Shown here piece after piece: positions 17,124-26,953 of a stretch of DNA of 64,000 nucleotides. The DNA is from Kibdelosporangium sp. MJ126-NF4 (GTDB lineage: Bacteria > Actinomycetota > Actinomycetes > Mycobacteriales > Pseudonocardiaceae): contig NZ_CDME01000006.1 of the NCBI RefSeq assembly GCF_000826545.1, positions 403,063 to 467,062 on the forward strand, in the 5' to 3' direction. Numbering within the stretch: the stretch's first letter is position 1; each line of letters starts with the position of its first letter. The notes beneath the pieces are model-generated. The model searched no databases and had not been told where the DNA came from. It saw only the letters and a list, made by a program, of their open reading frames with translations. The position numbers and the translations under genes were made by a program.

Positions 17124-18326
17124 TCAGTGTGCGACTGCGGCGGCGCCGTGTTCGTCGATCAGTGCTCCGGTCGTGAAACGCTCCAGCGTGAACGGCTTGT
17201 TGAGCTCATGCGGTTCGCCGTGCGCGAGCGTGTGGGCGAACACCCAGCCGACGCCCGGCGTCGCCTTGAACCCGCCCGTTCCCCAGCCGCAGTTGACGAA
17301 CAGGTTCCGCACTGGGGTGCGGCCGATGATCGGCGACGCGTCCGGCGTGACGTCCACGATCCCGCCCCACGTCCGGATCAGGTGCGCGTGCGCGAAGATC
17401 GGGAACAGTTCCAGCGCGGCGGCCATCTGCTGCTCGATCACGTGCACCGAGCCGCGTTGCCCGTACGAGTTGTACGAGTCGATGCCCGCGCCCATCACCA
17501 GTTCGCCCTTGTGCGCCTGGCTGACGTAGACGTGCACGTGGTTGGACATCACCACAGTCGGGTGCACCGGTTCCAGCAGTTCGGAGACCAGCGCCTGCAA
17601 CGGGTGGCTCTGCAGCGGCAGCCGGATGCCCAGTGTGGACGTGAGCACGCTGGTATGTCCTGCGGCCGCCAGCCCGATCCGCCCCGCGTGGATCGGGCCG
17701 CGATTCGTTTCGACGCCGGTGACGCGGTTGCCGTCGGTGAGGAACCCGGTGACTTCACAGCCCTGGATCAGGTCCACGCCGAACTGGTCGGCCTTGCGGG
17801 CGAACGCCCAGGCCACGTAGTCGTGTTTGGCGATCCCGGCGCGCGGCTGCCACGTCCCGCCGAGCACCGGGTACCGCACGTCCGGCGAGGTGTTGACGAT
17901 CGGGCAGACCTTGGCCACCTCGTCCGGTGTCAGCCACTCGCCATCGATCCCGTTGAGCCGGTTTGCGTTCACCCGGCGGGTGCTCTCACGGACGTCCTGC
18001 AACGTGTGCGCCAGGTTGAGCACCCCGCGCTGGCTGAACAGGAAGTCGTACTCCAGGTCCTCCCGCAGGCCTTCCCACAGCTTGAGCGCGTGCTCGTAGA
18101 TGCCCGCGCTCTCGTCCCACAGGTAGTTCGACCGGATGATCGTGGTGTTGCGGGCCATGTTCCCGCCCGCGAGCCAGCCCTTCTCCAGCACCGCGACGTT
18201 CGTGATGCCGTGGTTGCGGGCCAGGTAGTAGGCGGTGGCCAGGCCGTGCCCGCCCGCGCCGACAATGACGACGTCATAGGACTTCTTCGGCTCGGGTGTG
18301 CGCCAGAGCCAGTCGGGGTGCTCCAT
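17124..18326 (-). CDS. soxB: Sarcosine oxidase beta subunit
   Basis: This 400-residue FAD-dependent amine oxidase subunit has the ADP-binding motif [19 protein letters not shown] (residues 18-36). It shows the conserved [16 protein letters not shown] segment near the flavin-attachment region and the C-terminal FAD-binding motif [28 protein letters not shown]. It contains the sarcosine-oxidising site. It starts 3 nt after the DMGO stop, so dimethylglycine and sarcosine oxidation are encoded in one transcript. Confidence 0.95.
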   Translation of the reverse strand: MEHPDWLWRTPEPKKSYDVVIVGAGGHGLATAYYLARNHGITNVAVLEKGWLAGGNMARNTTIIRSNYLWDESAGIYEHALKLWEGLREDLEYDFLFSQRGVLNLAHTLQDVRESTRRVNANRLNGIDGEWLTPDEVAKVCPIVNTSPDVRYPVLGGTWQPRAGIAKHDYVAWAFARKADQFGVDLIQGCEVTGFLTDGNRVTGVETNRGPIHAGRIGLAAAGHTSVLTSTLGIRLPLQSHPLQALVSELLEPVHPTVVMSNHVHVYVSQAHKGELVMGAGIDSYNSYGQRGSVHVIEQQMAAALELFPIFAHAHLIRTWGGIVDVTPDASPIIGRTPVRNLFVNCGWGTGGFKATPGVGWVFAHTLAHGEPHELNKPFTLERFTTGALIDEHGAAAVAH

Positions 18327-18329
18327 CCG

Positions 18330-20726
18330 TCATCCCCTCAACCGGGTCATCTTCGGGTCGAACAGAGGTTCCTCGGTGACAGTCGCCTCGATCCGGCGAT
18401 CGAAGTATCCGATGTGGACGGTCTGACCCGGCGTGCTCAGCGCGGCGGGCAACCAGGCGTACGCGATGCCTTTGCCGATCGTGTGGCCGTACGCCGCGCT
18501 GGTCACGTAGCCGACGCACGTCTCGCCGTCGAACACCGGCTCCTTGCCCATCACCGTGTCGTCCAGCGTCAGGCAGGTGAGCTTGCGCTCCGGCTCGCCC
18601 GGTTTCAGCGCACTCTTGCCGACGAACTCGTCCTTCGCGAGTTTCACCGCGAACCCGAGACCCGCCTCGAACGGATCGTGCTCATAGGTCATGTCCGTGC
18701 CGAAGGACCGGTAGCCCTTCTCCAGCCGCAGGCTGGTGAAGGCCGCTCGTCCGCCCGCGATCAGGCCGTACTGCTCACCGGCCGCCCAGAGCGTGTCCCA
18801 CAGTTTGAGGCCCATGTCGGCCTCGGTGTACAGCTCCCAGCCCAGTTCGCCCACATAGGACAGTCGCAGCGCGGTGACCGGGACGTTGCCGACGTAGCCC
18901 TGCGCGGCGCGGAAGTACTTCAACGCGGTCAGGTCGATGTCGGTCAACGGCTGCACGAGGTCACGGGCCCGAGGCCCCCACACACCGAGACAGCAGGTGC
19001 TCGCGGTGATGTCGCGGACGTGCACGTCGTCGGGCAGGTGCCGGGTGAACCAGTCCAGGTCCAGATTCCCGTTGGCGCCCACCTGGAACTGGTCCGTGGC
19101 CAGCCTGGCCACGGTCACGTCACTGCGGATCCCGCCGTCGATGTCCAGCAGCAGGCAGTACGTCACCGAGCCGACGGACTTGTGCACGTCACCCGTGGTC
19201 ATCCGCTGCAGGAAGTCCGCCGCGCCACGGCCCTCGACCATCAGCCGCTTCAACGCCGTCATGTCGTAGAGCGCCACGCGTTCCCGGGTGATCTGCGCTT
19301 CCACGGCCGCGACCGGCGACCAGTGCTCGTGGGCCCAGTCATTGGGTCTGTGCACGTCACGATCCAGGAGTTGATCCAGGTTCCACTCGTACCATTGCGG
19401 CCGTTCCCAGCCGTTGGCTTCGAGGAAGTACGCGCCGAGTTCCTTCTGGCGCGGGTAGAACGGGCTGGTGCGCAGCGGGCGCGGGGCGTGCATCGGCTGC
19501 AACGGGTGCTTGATGTCGTAGACTTCGACGAAGTTCTGACAGCCGCGGGCCTTGACGTAGTCCGGCGCCAAGTGGTGCTTCTCGAACCGGTTCACATCGC
19601 ATTCGTGCAGGTCGTAGGAAGTGCAGTAGCCGTCGACGAGCCACTCGGCCATCGCGTTGGCCACTCCGGCGGAGTGCGTGACCCAGACCGCCTCGGCCAC
19701 CCAGAACCCGCTCACGGTGGGGGACTCGCCGAGCAGTGGCATGTCGTCGACGGTGAACGAGAACAGGCCGTTGATGCCCTGCTCGATCTTGGCGTCCTCG
19801 GTCGACGGCAGCAGCCTGCGGGTCTCGTACCACGCCTCCTCGAAGTCCTGCTCGGTGAACGGCAGCACCGACGGCATCACCTCGGCGTCGGCCACGCTGG
19901 GGATGTCGTGCACGTCGACGGGCATCGGCTGGTGGCCGTAGAAGCCGATGCCGATCGTGTCGTGCCGGTCGCGGTAGTACAGGTCCGCGTCCTGGTGGCG
20001 CAGGATCGGGCGGACCGCCTCGGCCAGTTGCCCGGCGATGGCCGGGACCTGGCCGGTCCACGCGAGCTGGTGGGCGAGCGGGACCAGCGGCAACGTCATC
20101 CCGACCAGGCGCGCGATCTTCGGGCCCCAGATCCCGGCGCAGCAGACCACGACGTCCGCGGGCAGTTCGCCCTTGTCGGTGACCACGCCGGTGACGCGGT
20201 CGCCCTCGGTTCGGATGTCGAGCACCTCGTGGCGCTCCAGCAGCGTGGCCCCGCGCGTCCTGGCGCGGTTGAGCTGCACTTCCACGGCCTTGACCGCCTT
20301 GGCGATGCCGTCGGTCGGCACGTACAGGCCCGCGCGCACGGTGTCCTCGCGCAACAACGGGTAGAGCTCACGGGTCTTGTCCGCGTCGAGCACCGTGCCC
20401 TCGACGCCCCACGCCGTCAGCCAGCCGTGCCTGCGGTACAGCTCCTGTTCACGCTCGGGCGAGCAGGCGATTTCGAGGCCGCCGACCTGCAGGAAGCAGT
20501 CGAGCTCGACCAGCTTCTCGACCGTGTAGCGGGCCAGTTCGGTCATCGTCTTGGCCGCGTTGGCCTGGAACACCAGGCCGGGGGCATGCGACGACGATCC
20601 GCCGGGCGTGGGCAGCGGGCCCTGGTCGACGACCGTGACCTCGGTCCAGCCCTTGGTGGTCAGTTCGTCGGCGAGGGCGGCGCCGACCACCCCCGCTCCG
20701 ATGATCACGACCTTCGGTCCGGCCAC
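18330..20726 (-). CDS. Dimethylglycine oxidase/dehydrogenase (FAD, GcvT-like)
   Basis: The 798-residue protein has an N-terminal DAO-type FAD domain (VVIIGAGVVGAALADEL, residues 6-22), and H47 in SSSHAPGLVFQ at the position of the covalent flavin histidine of bacterial dimethylglycine oxidase. The C-terminal half is a GcvT/folate-binding domain (about 420-798, with SYVGELGWELY). It should demethylate N,N-dimethylglycine to sarcosine and pass the carbon to tetrahydrofolate. GTG start with an AGGAGG Shine-Dalgarno sequence. It heads the DMGO-soxBDAG operon, just downstream of a predicted IclR operator pair. Sarcosine dehydrogenase is a less likely alternative. Confidence 0.9.
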   Translation of the reverse strand: MAGPKVVIIGAGVVGAALADELTTKGWTEVTVVDQGPLPTPGGSSSHAPGLVFQANAAKTMTELARYTVEKLVELDCFLQVGGLEIACSPEREQELYRRHGWLTAWGVEGTVLDADKTRELYPLLREDTVRAGLYVPTDGIAKAVKAVEVQLNRARTRGATLLERHEVLDIRTEGDRVTGVVTDKGELPADVVVCCAGIWGPKIARLVGMTLPLVPLAHQLAWTGQVPAIAGQLAEAVRPILRHQDADLYYRDRHDTIGIGFYGHQPMPVDVHDIPSVADAEVMPSVLPFTEQDFEEAWYETRRLLPSTEDAKIEQGINGLFSFTVDDMPLLGESPTVSGFWVAEAVWVTHSAGVANAMAEWLVDGYCTSYDLHECDVNRFEKHHLAPDYVKARGCQNFVEVYDIKHPLQPMHAPRPLRTSPFYPRQKELGAYFLEANGWERPQWYEWNLDQLLDRDVHRPNDWAHEHWSPVAAVEAQITRERVALYDMTALKRLMVEGRGAADFLQRMTTGDVHKSVGSVTYCLLLDIDGGIRSDVTVARLATDQFQVGANGNLDLDWFTRHLPDDVHVRDITASTCCLGVWGPRARDLVQPLTDIDLTALKYFRAAQGYVGNVPVTALRLSYVGELGWELYTEADMGLKLWDTLWAAGEQYGLIAGGRAAFTSLRLEKGYRSFGTDMTYEHDPFEAGLGFAVKLAKDEFVGKSALKPGEPERKLTCLTLDDTVMGKEPVFDGETCVGYVTSAAYGHTIGKGIAYAWLPAALSTPGQTVHIGYFDRRIEATVTEEPLFDPKMTRLRG

Positions 20727-20738
20727 GCCAGCCTCCTG

Positions 20739-20774
20739 TATGCACTATTCGCAACACCGCGCAGCTTGCGCAAC
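20739..20774 (-). promoter_or_regulatory. Predicted IclR operator pair upstream of the DMGO-sox operon
   Basis: On the reverse strand, GTTGCGAATAGTGCATA (20739-20755) and GTTGCGCAAGCTGCGCG (20758-20774) match the left arm GTTGCG of the dyad found at the betA and Rieske promoters. They are offset by exactly 19 bp. The right arms are degenerate. The pair lies 13-48 bp upstream of the start codon. Confidence 0.5.
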
Positions 20775-20800
20775 AAGACTCGCGCGGCGGTGCTTTCGTG

Positions 20801-22090
20801 TCAAGCGTCAGGAAGCCAGTTGCCGTGGAAGCCCGTCGGAACGCGCCGAGGCAGCCGCACCGACGCCGCGAACTCCAACGTCCGCGCGTCCAGCACCAGC
20901 AGTTCCGAGCCGCTGCCGTCGAGCTCGGTCACGATCGACATCAGCCAGCCGTCGTCCTCGCCCTTCGCGTTCTGCTTGTGGACGAACTCGGCCTCACCCG
21001 GTGCCTTGCCCAGTTCCTTGATCTCGTTGCCACCGGTGTCCGTGTCGTACTTGACGATCGCCGTTTCGGTGACCGTGTAGAGGAACCGGCTCGGACGGCC
21101 GAGCCGGTCCTCGTTGAACGACGGGAACTCCACGTTGCGCTCGTCGCGCATCTCCTCGGTGGCCTTGCCGGTCGCCGGGTCGAGAATCCAGCGGTACAGC
21201 GAGGTGCCGACGGCGAAGTCCGTCAGGTTGGTGGTGCCACTGATCTCGCGCCAGGTCGAGGTGAACTTGTCGCGGGTGTACCGGACCGCGTCCAGCACGA
21301 TCCGGCCCTGGTCCTCATGGGCGTTGCCGACGTGGAAGACGTAGCACGGATCCACGTCGAACCACTGCACGTCTCCGCCTCGGGGCATCACGCCGATCCG
21401 CGCGCCGTAGCTGTCGCTCCAGTCGAAGGCCAGGCCCTTGCCGATCCGCTCGGCGTCGAAGGTCACCGGCAGGTCCAGCCAGATCACGTGGTTCTCGGTG
21501 ATCGCGAAGTCGTGCATCATCGTCGGGCCGGGGACGGCGATCTCCCTGCTCTCGACCAGTTCGCCCCGTGCGTCGAGCCGGTGGTAGGTCAGGAACGGCG
21601 GGAAGACGCTGTAGCCGAAGAAATGCAGCTCACCGGTGACCGGATCCTGCTTGGGGTGCGCGGTCATCGAGGTGGTCAGTCTGCCGCCGAAGTCGCACGG
21701 GCCGACCGTGTCCAACTCGGGTGTCAGCTCGTACGGGAAACCCGCCTCCACCAAGGCATAGATCTTGTCCGCGTGCCTGATCACGTTGGTGTTGGCGGTG
21801 ACGGCCTTCCGGTCGGGGCCGGTCTCGGTGAGGTAGTCGTCGCCCGCCAGCCGCCGGGTCTGCACCCAGCGGTTGCGGTACCACTCGGCGCGGCCGTCGG
21901 CGATCCGGACACCGTGGATCATCCCGTGCCCGGCGAACCAGTGCCCAGGATCCTGGCCCGGCAGGGGATTGGGGCCGTTGCGGAAGTAGCGGCCGGCCAG
22001 TTCCGGCGGCAACTCGCCGGTCACAGGCAGACCAACGGCCTCGATCTCGTCGTCGACCGGTGCGAGCAGGCCTTCGAGGTACAGGGACAT
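20801..22090 (-). CDS. Carotenoid cleavage oxygenase family protein
   Basis: The 429-residue protein is of the retinal-pigment-epithelium membrane protein / carotenoid oxygenase family. The four iron-binding histidines can be assigned: H145 (TSMTAHPK), H193 (MMHDFA), H253 (VFHVGNAHED) and H422 (GFHGNW). The N-terminus GRYFRNGPNP is also diagnostic. It cleaves a conjugated double bond of an apocarotenoid or a stilbene-like substrate with O2; the substrate cannot be read from the sequence. It is divergent from a padR gene with palindromic sites in between, so PadR repression by a phenolic ligand is plausible. Confidence 0.92.
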   Translation of the reverse strand: MSLYLEGLLAPVDDEIEAVGLPVTGELPPELAGRYFRNGPNPLPGQDPGHWFAGHGMIHGVRIADGRAEWYRNRWVQTRRLAGDDYLTETGPDRKAVTANTNVIRHADKIYALVEAGFPYELTPELDTVGPCDFGGRLTTSMTAHPKQDPVTGELHFFGYSVFPPFLTYHRLDARGELVESREIAVPGPTMMHDFAITENHVIWLDLPVTFDAERIGKGLAFDWSDSYGARIGVMPRGGDVQWFDVDPCYVFHVGNAHEDQGRIVLDAVRYTRDKFTSTWREISGTTNLTDFAVGTSLYRWILDPATGKATEEMRDERNVEFPSFNEDRLGRPSRFLYTVTETAIVKYDTDTGGNEIKELGKAPGEAEFVHKQNAKGEDDGWLMSIVTELDGSGSELLVLDARTLEFAASVRLPRRVPTGFHGNWLPDA

Positions 22091-22110
22091 ATCGGGTCTC
22101 CCTCCAGTAG

Positions 22111-22148
22111 TGACATGTCAAACCTAGAAGGTCGTAATTCGACATGTC
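22111..22148. promoter_or_regulatory. Twin GACATGTC palindromes, probable PadR operator
   Basis: TGACATGTCA (22111-22120) and GACATGTC (22141-22148) are perfect palindromes 29-30 bp apart, in the 83-bp gap between the divergent carotenoid oxygenase and padR genes. A half site AATGTCAA follows at 22155. Similar ACAT/ATGT dyads are known for PadR proteins. Confidence 0.6.
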
Positions 22149-22173
22149 AATGCTGGAATGTCAAGATGGCGGC

Positions 22174-22683
22174 ATGAGCCTCCGCCACGCAGTGCTCGGC
22201 CTGCTGACAGTCGGTCCGGCCAGCGGCTACGACCTGCTGAAGCGCTTCGAAGGCTCGATAGCCAACGTCTGGTCGGCGACCCAGAGCCAGATCTACGGGG
22301 AACTGGCCAAGATGGCCGACGAGGGTCTGGTCGAAGCAGCGGCTGAGGGGCCACGGGGGCGCAAGGAGTACGCGATCACCCCGGTGGGGCGTGAGGCGCT
22401 CCAGCACTGGATGACGGAGGTCGATCCGGAACCACCCCGCCGCAGCGCGATGCTGTTGCGCGTCTTCTTCCTGAACCTGCTCCCGCCGGAACAGGCCGTC
22501 GCCTACCTGCGGCGCCAAGCGGAACTCGCTGCGGAGACACACGTGCAACTGAGCGCGATCGCCGACAGCATTCGCGACGAGAACGACGACGAGAGCAAGT
22601 ACGGCCGCATCGCACTGGAATGGGGCCTACGATCCACCACCCTCGTTCAGGAGTGGGCGGAATGGGCGGAGAAACAGGTCTGA
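22174..22683 (+). CDS. PadR family transcriptional regulator
   Basis: This 169-residue protein has a winged-helix PadR domain (MSLRHAVLGLLTVGPASGYDLLKRF, ...SQIYGELAKMADEGLV, ...GRKEYAITPVGREAL) and a C-terminal helical dimerisation domain ending EWAEWAEKQV. Start ATG 22174 is chosen because the family begins MSLRHAVLG. The upstream in-frame start at 22144 would run through the palindromes. It probably represses itself and the divergent carotenoid oxygenase. Confidence 0.92.
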   Translation: MSLRHAVLGLLTVGPASGYDLLKRFEGSIANVWSATQSQIYGELAKMADEGLVEAAAEGPRGRKEYAITPVGREALQHWMTEVDPEPPRRSAMLLRVFFLNLLPPEQAVAYLRRQAELAAETHVQLSAIADSIRDENDDESKYGRIALEWGLRSTTLVQEWAEWAEKQV

Positions 22684-22719
22684 CGCCTCACGACTCGTGT
22701 GGGGCCAACCGTCGCGTGA

Positions 22720-22960
22720 GTGTGCGCAGTGCGTCGACGCCTCGAGACGCACAGCGATGACGTACATCGGCTGCTCGCCGCGGTGACTGACGAACCGGCG
22801 TTCGTGCTCGGCATGAGCATCGGCGCTCTCATCGGCCTTGACCTAACCACCTGCCCGCACCCTGCTGTCCGACGTGGAGCGCGCCGAAGCGGAGCGCACC
22901 CACGTCGAGATCGAGCACCCACGAGAATGCGCGCGGCGTCTGCGCGAGCTCCTCGGCTGA
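22720..22960 (+). pseudogene. Alpha/beta-hydrolase remnant, frameshifted
   Basis: From 22720 one frame reads SDDVHRLLAAVTDEPAFVLG followed by MSIGALIGLDL. This is the segment around the nucleophile elbow (G-x-S-x-G = GMSIG) of alpha/beta hydrolases. Near 22860 the reading jumps by +1 to LLSDVERAEAERTHVEIEHP and ends at TGA 22958-22960 (RLRELLG). The N-terminal half, the rest of the catalytic triad and a start with Shine-Dalgarno are missing. I read it as a decayed fragment. Confidence 0.55.
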
Positions 22961-22971
22961 GTCCCGTGCCC

Positions 22972-23928
22972 TCAGCTGGCGGGCAGCCAGGCCTTGACCT
23001 TGTCCTGGTTCTGCTCCACCCACTTCTTGGCCGCCGCGTCCGGGCTCATCTTGTCGACCGCGATCCAGCGGGCGACGCTGTTCTGGTCGTCGTTGGTCCA
23101 CTTGAAGTTCTTCACCAGCTGGTAGGCCGGGCCGTTCGCGTCGGCGAACTTCTTGCTGACGATCTTGTCCAGGTCGTAGTCCGGGTAGTCGCAGGCGATC
23201 TTCTCCGCCACCGCGTCGCAGCCCGTTGTGTGTGCCGGGAGCTTCACCTTCTCCAGTTTTATCTCGGAGAACAGCCATTGCGGCGAGTAGAAGTAGCCGA
23301 TCAGCGGCGTCTTGCGCTCCTCTGCCTGCTTGAACGCCTGGATCAGCGCGGTTTCGCTGCCGCCGTAGACCACCTTGAAGTTCAGGCCGAGGTTCTTCAC
23401 CAGTGCCTCGTCGTTCGTCACGAACGACGGGTCGCCGTCGAGCAGTTGGCCCTGCGCGCCGGACTCCGAGGTCTTGAACATCTCCGCGTACTTGTTCAGG
23501 TTGTTCCAGTCCAGGATGTCCGGGTGCTGCTTGGCCAGCCACGGTGGGACGTACCAGCCGATCTGGCCTTTCACTCCGGTCGACCCCGCCGACACACCGA
23601 TCTTCTGCTCGTCGATGTACTTCTTGCGCAGGTCGTCGTGGCCCCAGTTCTCCACGACCGCGTCGACCTCGCCGGTGCCGAAGCCCTGCCAGGCCACCTC
23701 TTCCTTCAGGTCCTTCTTGGTCACCCGGCAGCCCAGGTTCTTCTCCGCCACGTACGCGATCACCGCCGCGTTGGCCTCATAGCCGACCCATGGGTTGATG
23801 GCCAGCTTGAACTCACCGCACGTCTTCGAGCCGCCGCTGCCACCGCCGGTGCTCTCACCGACCTTCGCACCGCCGCACCCGGCCAGTGCCAGTGTCGCGA
23901 CGAGTGCGACTCCGAGAGTCCTCTTCAT
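22972..23928 (-). CDS. Glycine betaine/choline ABC transporter substrate-binding lipoprotein
   Basis: This 318-residue OpuAC-type binding protein has a lipobox LALAGC (lipidated C18), then a Gly/Ser-rich linker. The ligand-binding domain begins FKLAINPWVGYEANAAVIAYVAE, the typical start of the quaternary-ammonium binders. Further aromatic residues (ENWGHDD, GQIGWYVPPW, PQWLFSEI) are of the sort that build the aromatic cage for a trimethylammonium group. The start overlaps the permease stop by 4 nt. The longer frame upstream (to 24114) is an overlap shadow. Choline, betaine or carnitine are all possible. Confidence 0.9.
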   Translation of the reverse strand: MKRTLGVALVATLALAGCGGAKVGESTGGGSGGSKTCGEFKLAINPWVGYEANAAVIAYVAEKNLGCRVTKKDLKEEVAWQGFGTGEVDAVVENWGHDDLRKKYIDEQKIGVSAGSTGVKGQIGWYVPPWLAKQHPDILDWNNLNKYAEMFKTSESGAQGQLLDGDPSFVTNDEALVKNLGLNFKVVYGGSETALIQAFKQAEERKTPLIGYFYSPQWLFSEIKLEKVKLPAHTTGCDAVAEKIACDYPDYDLDKIVSKKFADANGPAYQLVKNFKWTNDDQNSVARWIAVDKMSPDAAAKKWVEQNQDKVKAWLPAS

Positions 23929-25898
23929 ACCGAATCTCCTCTTTGCGTGCGGTTGGCCGCCGCCTGCGTCAGACGGTCGAGCATCACTCCGAGCAGCACG
24001 ATGGCGATACCGGCTGCGAGCCCCTTGCCGTACAGCTGCCCCTGTGAGAACCCCGCCACCACGTCGTAGCCGAGCGCGCCCGCGCCGACGAGGCCACCGA
24101 CGACGACCATGCAAAGCACGTAGATCAAACCTTGGTTGGTGGCGAGTGCCACCGCGCGTGCCGACATTGGCAACTGAACCTTAGTGATCGTCTGCCAGGC
24201 ACTCGACCCGGACGCTACCGATGCCTCCACTGTGGTCGCCGACACGCCGCGGACGCCGTCCGCGACGATCTTCGTCGCCACCGGCACCGCGTACACCACG
24301 GCCGCCGCGATCGCGGTGAACCTGCTGGCCGCGAACAACGCCAGGAACGGCACCAGGTACACGAACACCGGCATCGTCTGGCCCGCGTCGAGCACCGGCC
24401 GGATCACCCGGTCCGCCCGGTTGCTGCGGCCCATCCAGACGCCGACCGTGATTCCGATGGCCATTGTGAACACCGCGGCGACAAGGGTCGACGCGAGCGT
24501 GGTCATGCTGTCCGACCACAGGCCGGACACCACGATCAGCACCAGGCACACCGCGGACACGATCGCCGCCCGCATACTGCCGACAACCAGTGAGATCGCC
24601 ACGATCGCCGCCGTCACCAGCCACCACGGCGAACCGGCGAGCACCGCCTGCAACGGGTCGATCAACACCAAGGTGAACACGTCCTTGATGCCGTTGGTGA
24701 GCGGTGCGAAGTTCGACTGCACCCAGGTGGTCGCCTCACCGGTCCACAGTGCGATCGTGCTGCCGATGTCCAGGTTGGAGTCGAACTCGGCCGCCCAGAC
24801 GTAGGTGTAGGACAACCAGATCGCGAACGCCGTCAGTGCCGCGCCGACCAGTACGACGATCCTATGTGGACGATCGCGGCGGTCGCGGTTCGCCGCGGCG
24901 GTGGTGACCCGGTCGAGCACGATCGCCATCACCACGATGGCCAGACCGGCGTTGAACGCGGTGCCGACGTCGAGCGTCTGCAACGCCTTCACCACGGTCT
25001 TGCCCAGGCCCGGGGCGTCGATCAGCGCCGCGATGGTGACCATCGCCAACGCCGCCATGATCGTCTGGTTCACGCCGAGCACGATGGTCCGCTTCGCCGC
25101 GGGCAGCAGAACCTTCGTCAGCGTCTGGGTTTTCGTCGAGCCGAGCGACTCGCTCGCTTCCACTGTGTCGTGTGGCGCGGATCTGATGCCGTGCGCGGTC
25201 AGCCGGATCACCGGTGGGGCCGCGTAGATCAGTGTCGCGATGGTCGCCGACGCCGGTCCGATCAGGAAGAACAACGTCAACGGTGCCAGGTAGACGAACG
25301 ACGGCATGATCTGCATGAAGTCCAGCACTGGTGTGATCATCCGGTGGAACCGGTCGGACAGACCGGCCCAGATGCCCAGCGGGATGCCGATCACCAGCGA
25401 GATGATCACAGCGGCCAGCGTCAGCGCGAGCGTGTCCATGCTCTCGCGCCACAATCCCTGCAGGCCGAGGAAGAAGAACCCGGCCGCGGCCAGCAGCGCG
25501 ACCCGGACGTTGGCGACGGCCCACGAGACGAAGCCGACCAGCGCGACCACCCCGAGCCAGCCGATCAGCGGCAACGGCCGCCCGAACGACGGCTGCGCGA
25601 TGAGGGACTGGACGAACACGACGAACTCGTCGATGAACAGCCGGATGTAGTTGAAGAAGTACAGGAACAGCGGGTTGGAGTTACGGTTGGCGCCGATCAC
25701 GTCGTTCAGGTCGTTGAACCAGTGGTGCACCTGGGTGAGCTGGGCGCCGCCGAGGGTGAGGGTGTGCGTCCCGCGCAGGAACACCCACAGGAGTAACCAC
25801 ACCGCGAAGATGCCGACGACGATCCGGCCGCGGTTGCGCACCACGATGTTCATCTTCGGCAGCCTGGTGGACATCGTCGACTTCGTCGCCGTCACCAT
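23925..25898 (-). CDS. ABC transporter permease with two fused ProW-type domains
   Basis: The 657-residue polytopic protein holds two successive binding-protein-dependent permease domains. Each has an EAA-like loop contacting the ATPase (VEASESLGSTKTQTLTKVLLP at about 245-265, and VEASVASGSSAWQTITKVQLP in the second half). Fusion of both half-permeases in one chain is seen in some actinobacterial betaine/choline importers; single ProW-type proteins are half as long. ATG overlaps the ATPase stop by 1 nt. It forms the membrane channel with the ATPase and lipoprotein of this operon. Confidence 0.9.
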   Translation of the reverse strand: MVTATKSTMSTRLPKMNIVVRNRGRIVVGIFAVWLLLWVFLRGTHTLTLGGAQLTQVHHWFNDLNDVIGANRNSNPLFLYFFNYIRLFIDEFVVFVQSLIAQPSFGRPLPLIGWLGVVALVGFVSWAVANVRVALLAAAGFFFLGLQGLWRESMDTLALTLAAVIISLVIGIPLGIWAGLSDRFHRMITPVLDFMQIMPSFVYLAPLTLFFLIGPASATIATLIYAAPPVIRLTAHGIRSAPHDTVEASESLGSTKTQTLTKVLLPAAKRTIVLGVNQTIMAALAMVTIAALIDAPGLGKTVVKALQTLDVGTAFNAGLAIVVMAIVLDRVTTAAANRDRRDRPHRIVVLVGAALTAFAIWLSYTYVWAAEFDSNLDIGSTIALWTGEATTWVQSNFAPLTNGIKDVFTLVLIDPLQAVLAGSPWWLVTAAIVAISLVVGSMRAAIVSAVCLVLIVVSGLWSDSMTTLASTLVAAVFTMAIGITVGVWMGRSNRADRVIRPVLDAGQTMPVFVYLVPFLALFAASRFTAIAAAVVYAVPVATKIVADGVRGVSATTVEASVASGSSAWQTITKVQLPMSARAVALATNQGLIYVLCMVVVGGLVGAGALGYDVVAGFSQGQLYGKGLAAGIAIVLLGVMLDRLTQAAANRTQRGDSV

Positions 25899-26953
25899 CA
25901 GGAGTCACCATCTCCCGCGATGACCGACAGGATCTCCTCGTCGCCGACGATGCCGAGCAGTTCACCGTCCTTGACCACCTTCACCGGCTTCTCAGCCGCG
26001 AGGACACTGCGTGTGGCCTCGCGCACGATCACGTCCGGGCCCAGTTCGGGTCCGTCGAGCTGGTCGTCGTCCCGTTTCGGGCGCATGATCCACTTCAGGG
26101 TGAGCACGTTCGCGCGCGGCACGTCCCGGACGAAGTCGCGGACGTAGTCGTCGGCGGGCGCGGCGACCAGTTCGTCCCCGGTGCCGATCTGCACGAGCGC
26201 GCCGTCGCGCATGATCAGGATGCGGTCGCCGAGCTTGAGTGCCTCGGACAGGTCGTGGGTGATGAACACCATCGTCTTGCCGACCTCGTGGTGCAGCCTG
26301 ATCACCTCGCTCTGCATGTCCCGTCGGATCAGCGGGTCGAGCGCGGAGAACGGCTCGTCGAACAGCAGCACGTCCGGGTCGCCCGCCAGCGCACGCGCCA
26401 GCCCGACCCGCTGCTGCATGCCGCCGGAGAGCTGGTCGGGATACGACAGCTCGTACCCGCCGAGGCCGACGAGTTCGATGACCTCGTGGGCGCGCTTCAT
26501 CCGTTCGGCCTTCGGCACACCGCGGATCTCCAGGCCGTAGGCCACGTTGTCGGAGACACACCGGTGTGGCAGCAGCCCGAAGTGCTGGAACACCATGGAG
26601 AACTTGTTGCGCCGCAAGTCTCTGAGCCGCTTCTGGTCGGCCGACCGGATGTCCTCGCCCTCGAAGATCACCTCGCCTGCGGTCGGCTCGATCAGCCTGG
26701 TCAGGCAGCGCACCAGAGTGGACTTGCCCGAGCCGGACAGGCCCATCACGACGAAGACCTCGCCGGGGGCCACGTCGAAATCGATGTCACGCACCGCCGC
26801 CGTGCAGCCCGTGCGGTCCAGCAGTTCGCGCCGGGACAACGCGCCCAGTTCCGCGGAGTCGGGGACTCGCGCGGCCTTGGGTCCGAACACCTTCCACAGG
26901 TTCCGAACGGAGATGACCGGTTGTTGCGTATCGTGCACCTGAGTTCCGTGCAT
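25898..26953 (-). CDS. Glycine betaine/choline ABC transporter ATPase
   Basis: The 351-residue ProV/OpuAA-like ATPase has Walker [10 protein letters not shown], signature LSGGMQQRV and Walker [16 protein letters not shown]-terminal regulatory extension is of single-CBS type (residues about 275-345, [19 protein letters not shown]), which may sense ionic strength as in osmoregulated relatives. Start: ATG 26953 has no clear Shine-Dalgarno site; GTG 26938 is an alternative. A palindrome and an operator-like dyad overlap the first codons. It heads the ATPase-permease-lipoprotein operon, downstream of the iclR gene. Confidence 0.9.
   Translation of the reverse strand: MHGTQVHDTQQPVISVRNLWKVFGPKAARVPDSAELGALSRRELLDRTGCTAAVRDIDFDVAPGEVFVVMGLSGSGKSTLVRCLTRLIEPTAGEVIFEGEDIRSADQKRLRDLRRNKFSMVFQHFGLLPHRCVSDNVAYGLEIRGVPKAERMKRAHEVIELVGLGGYELSYPDQLSGGMQQRVGLARALAGDPDVLLFDEPFSALDPLIRRDMQSEVIRLHHEVGKTMVFITHDLSEALKLGDRILIMRDGALVQIGTGDELVAAPADDYVRDFVRDVPRANVLTLKWIMRPKRDDDQLDGPELGPDVIVREATRSVLAAEKPVKVVKDGELLGIVGDEEILSVIAGDGDS

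Noticed and set aside
17127..21080. Open frame of about 1300 codons antisense to soxB and the dimethylglycine oxidase
   Set aside because: It mirrors the GC-rich codons of the real genes on the other strand. The composition (Arg/His/Val-rich) is unlike a protein, and no motif or Shine-Dalgarno site is seen.
26923..26939. Operator site at the transporter as a firm call
   Set aside because: It lies within the first codons of the ATPase gene and has only one good arm. It is kept as a low-confidence feature.
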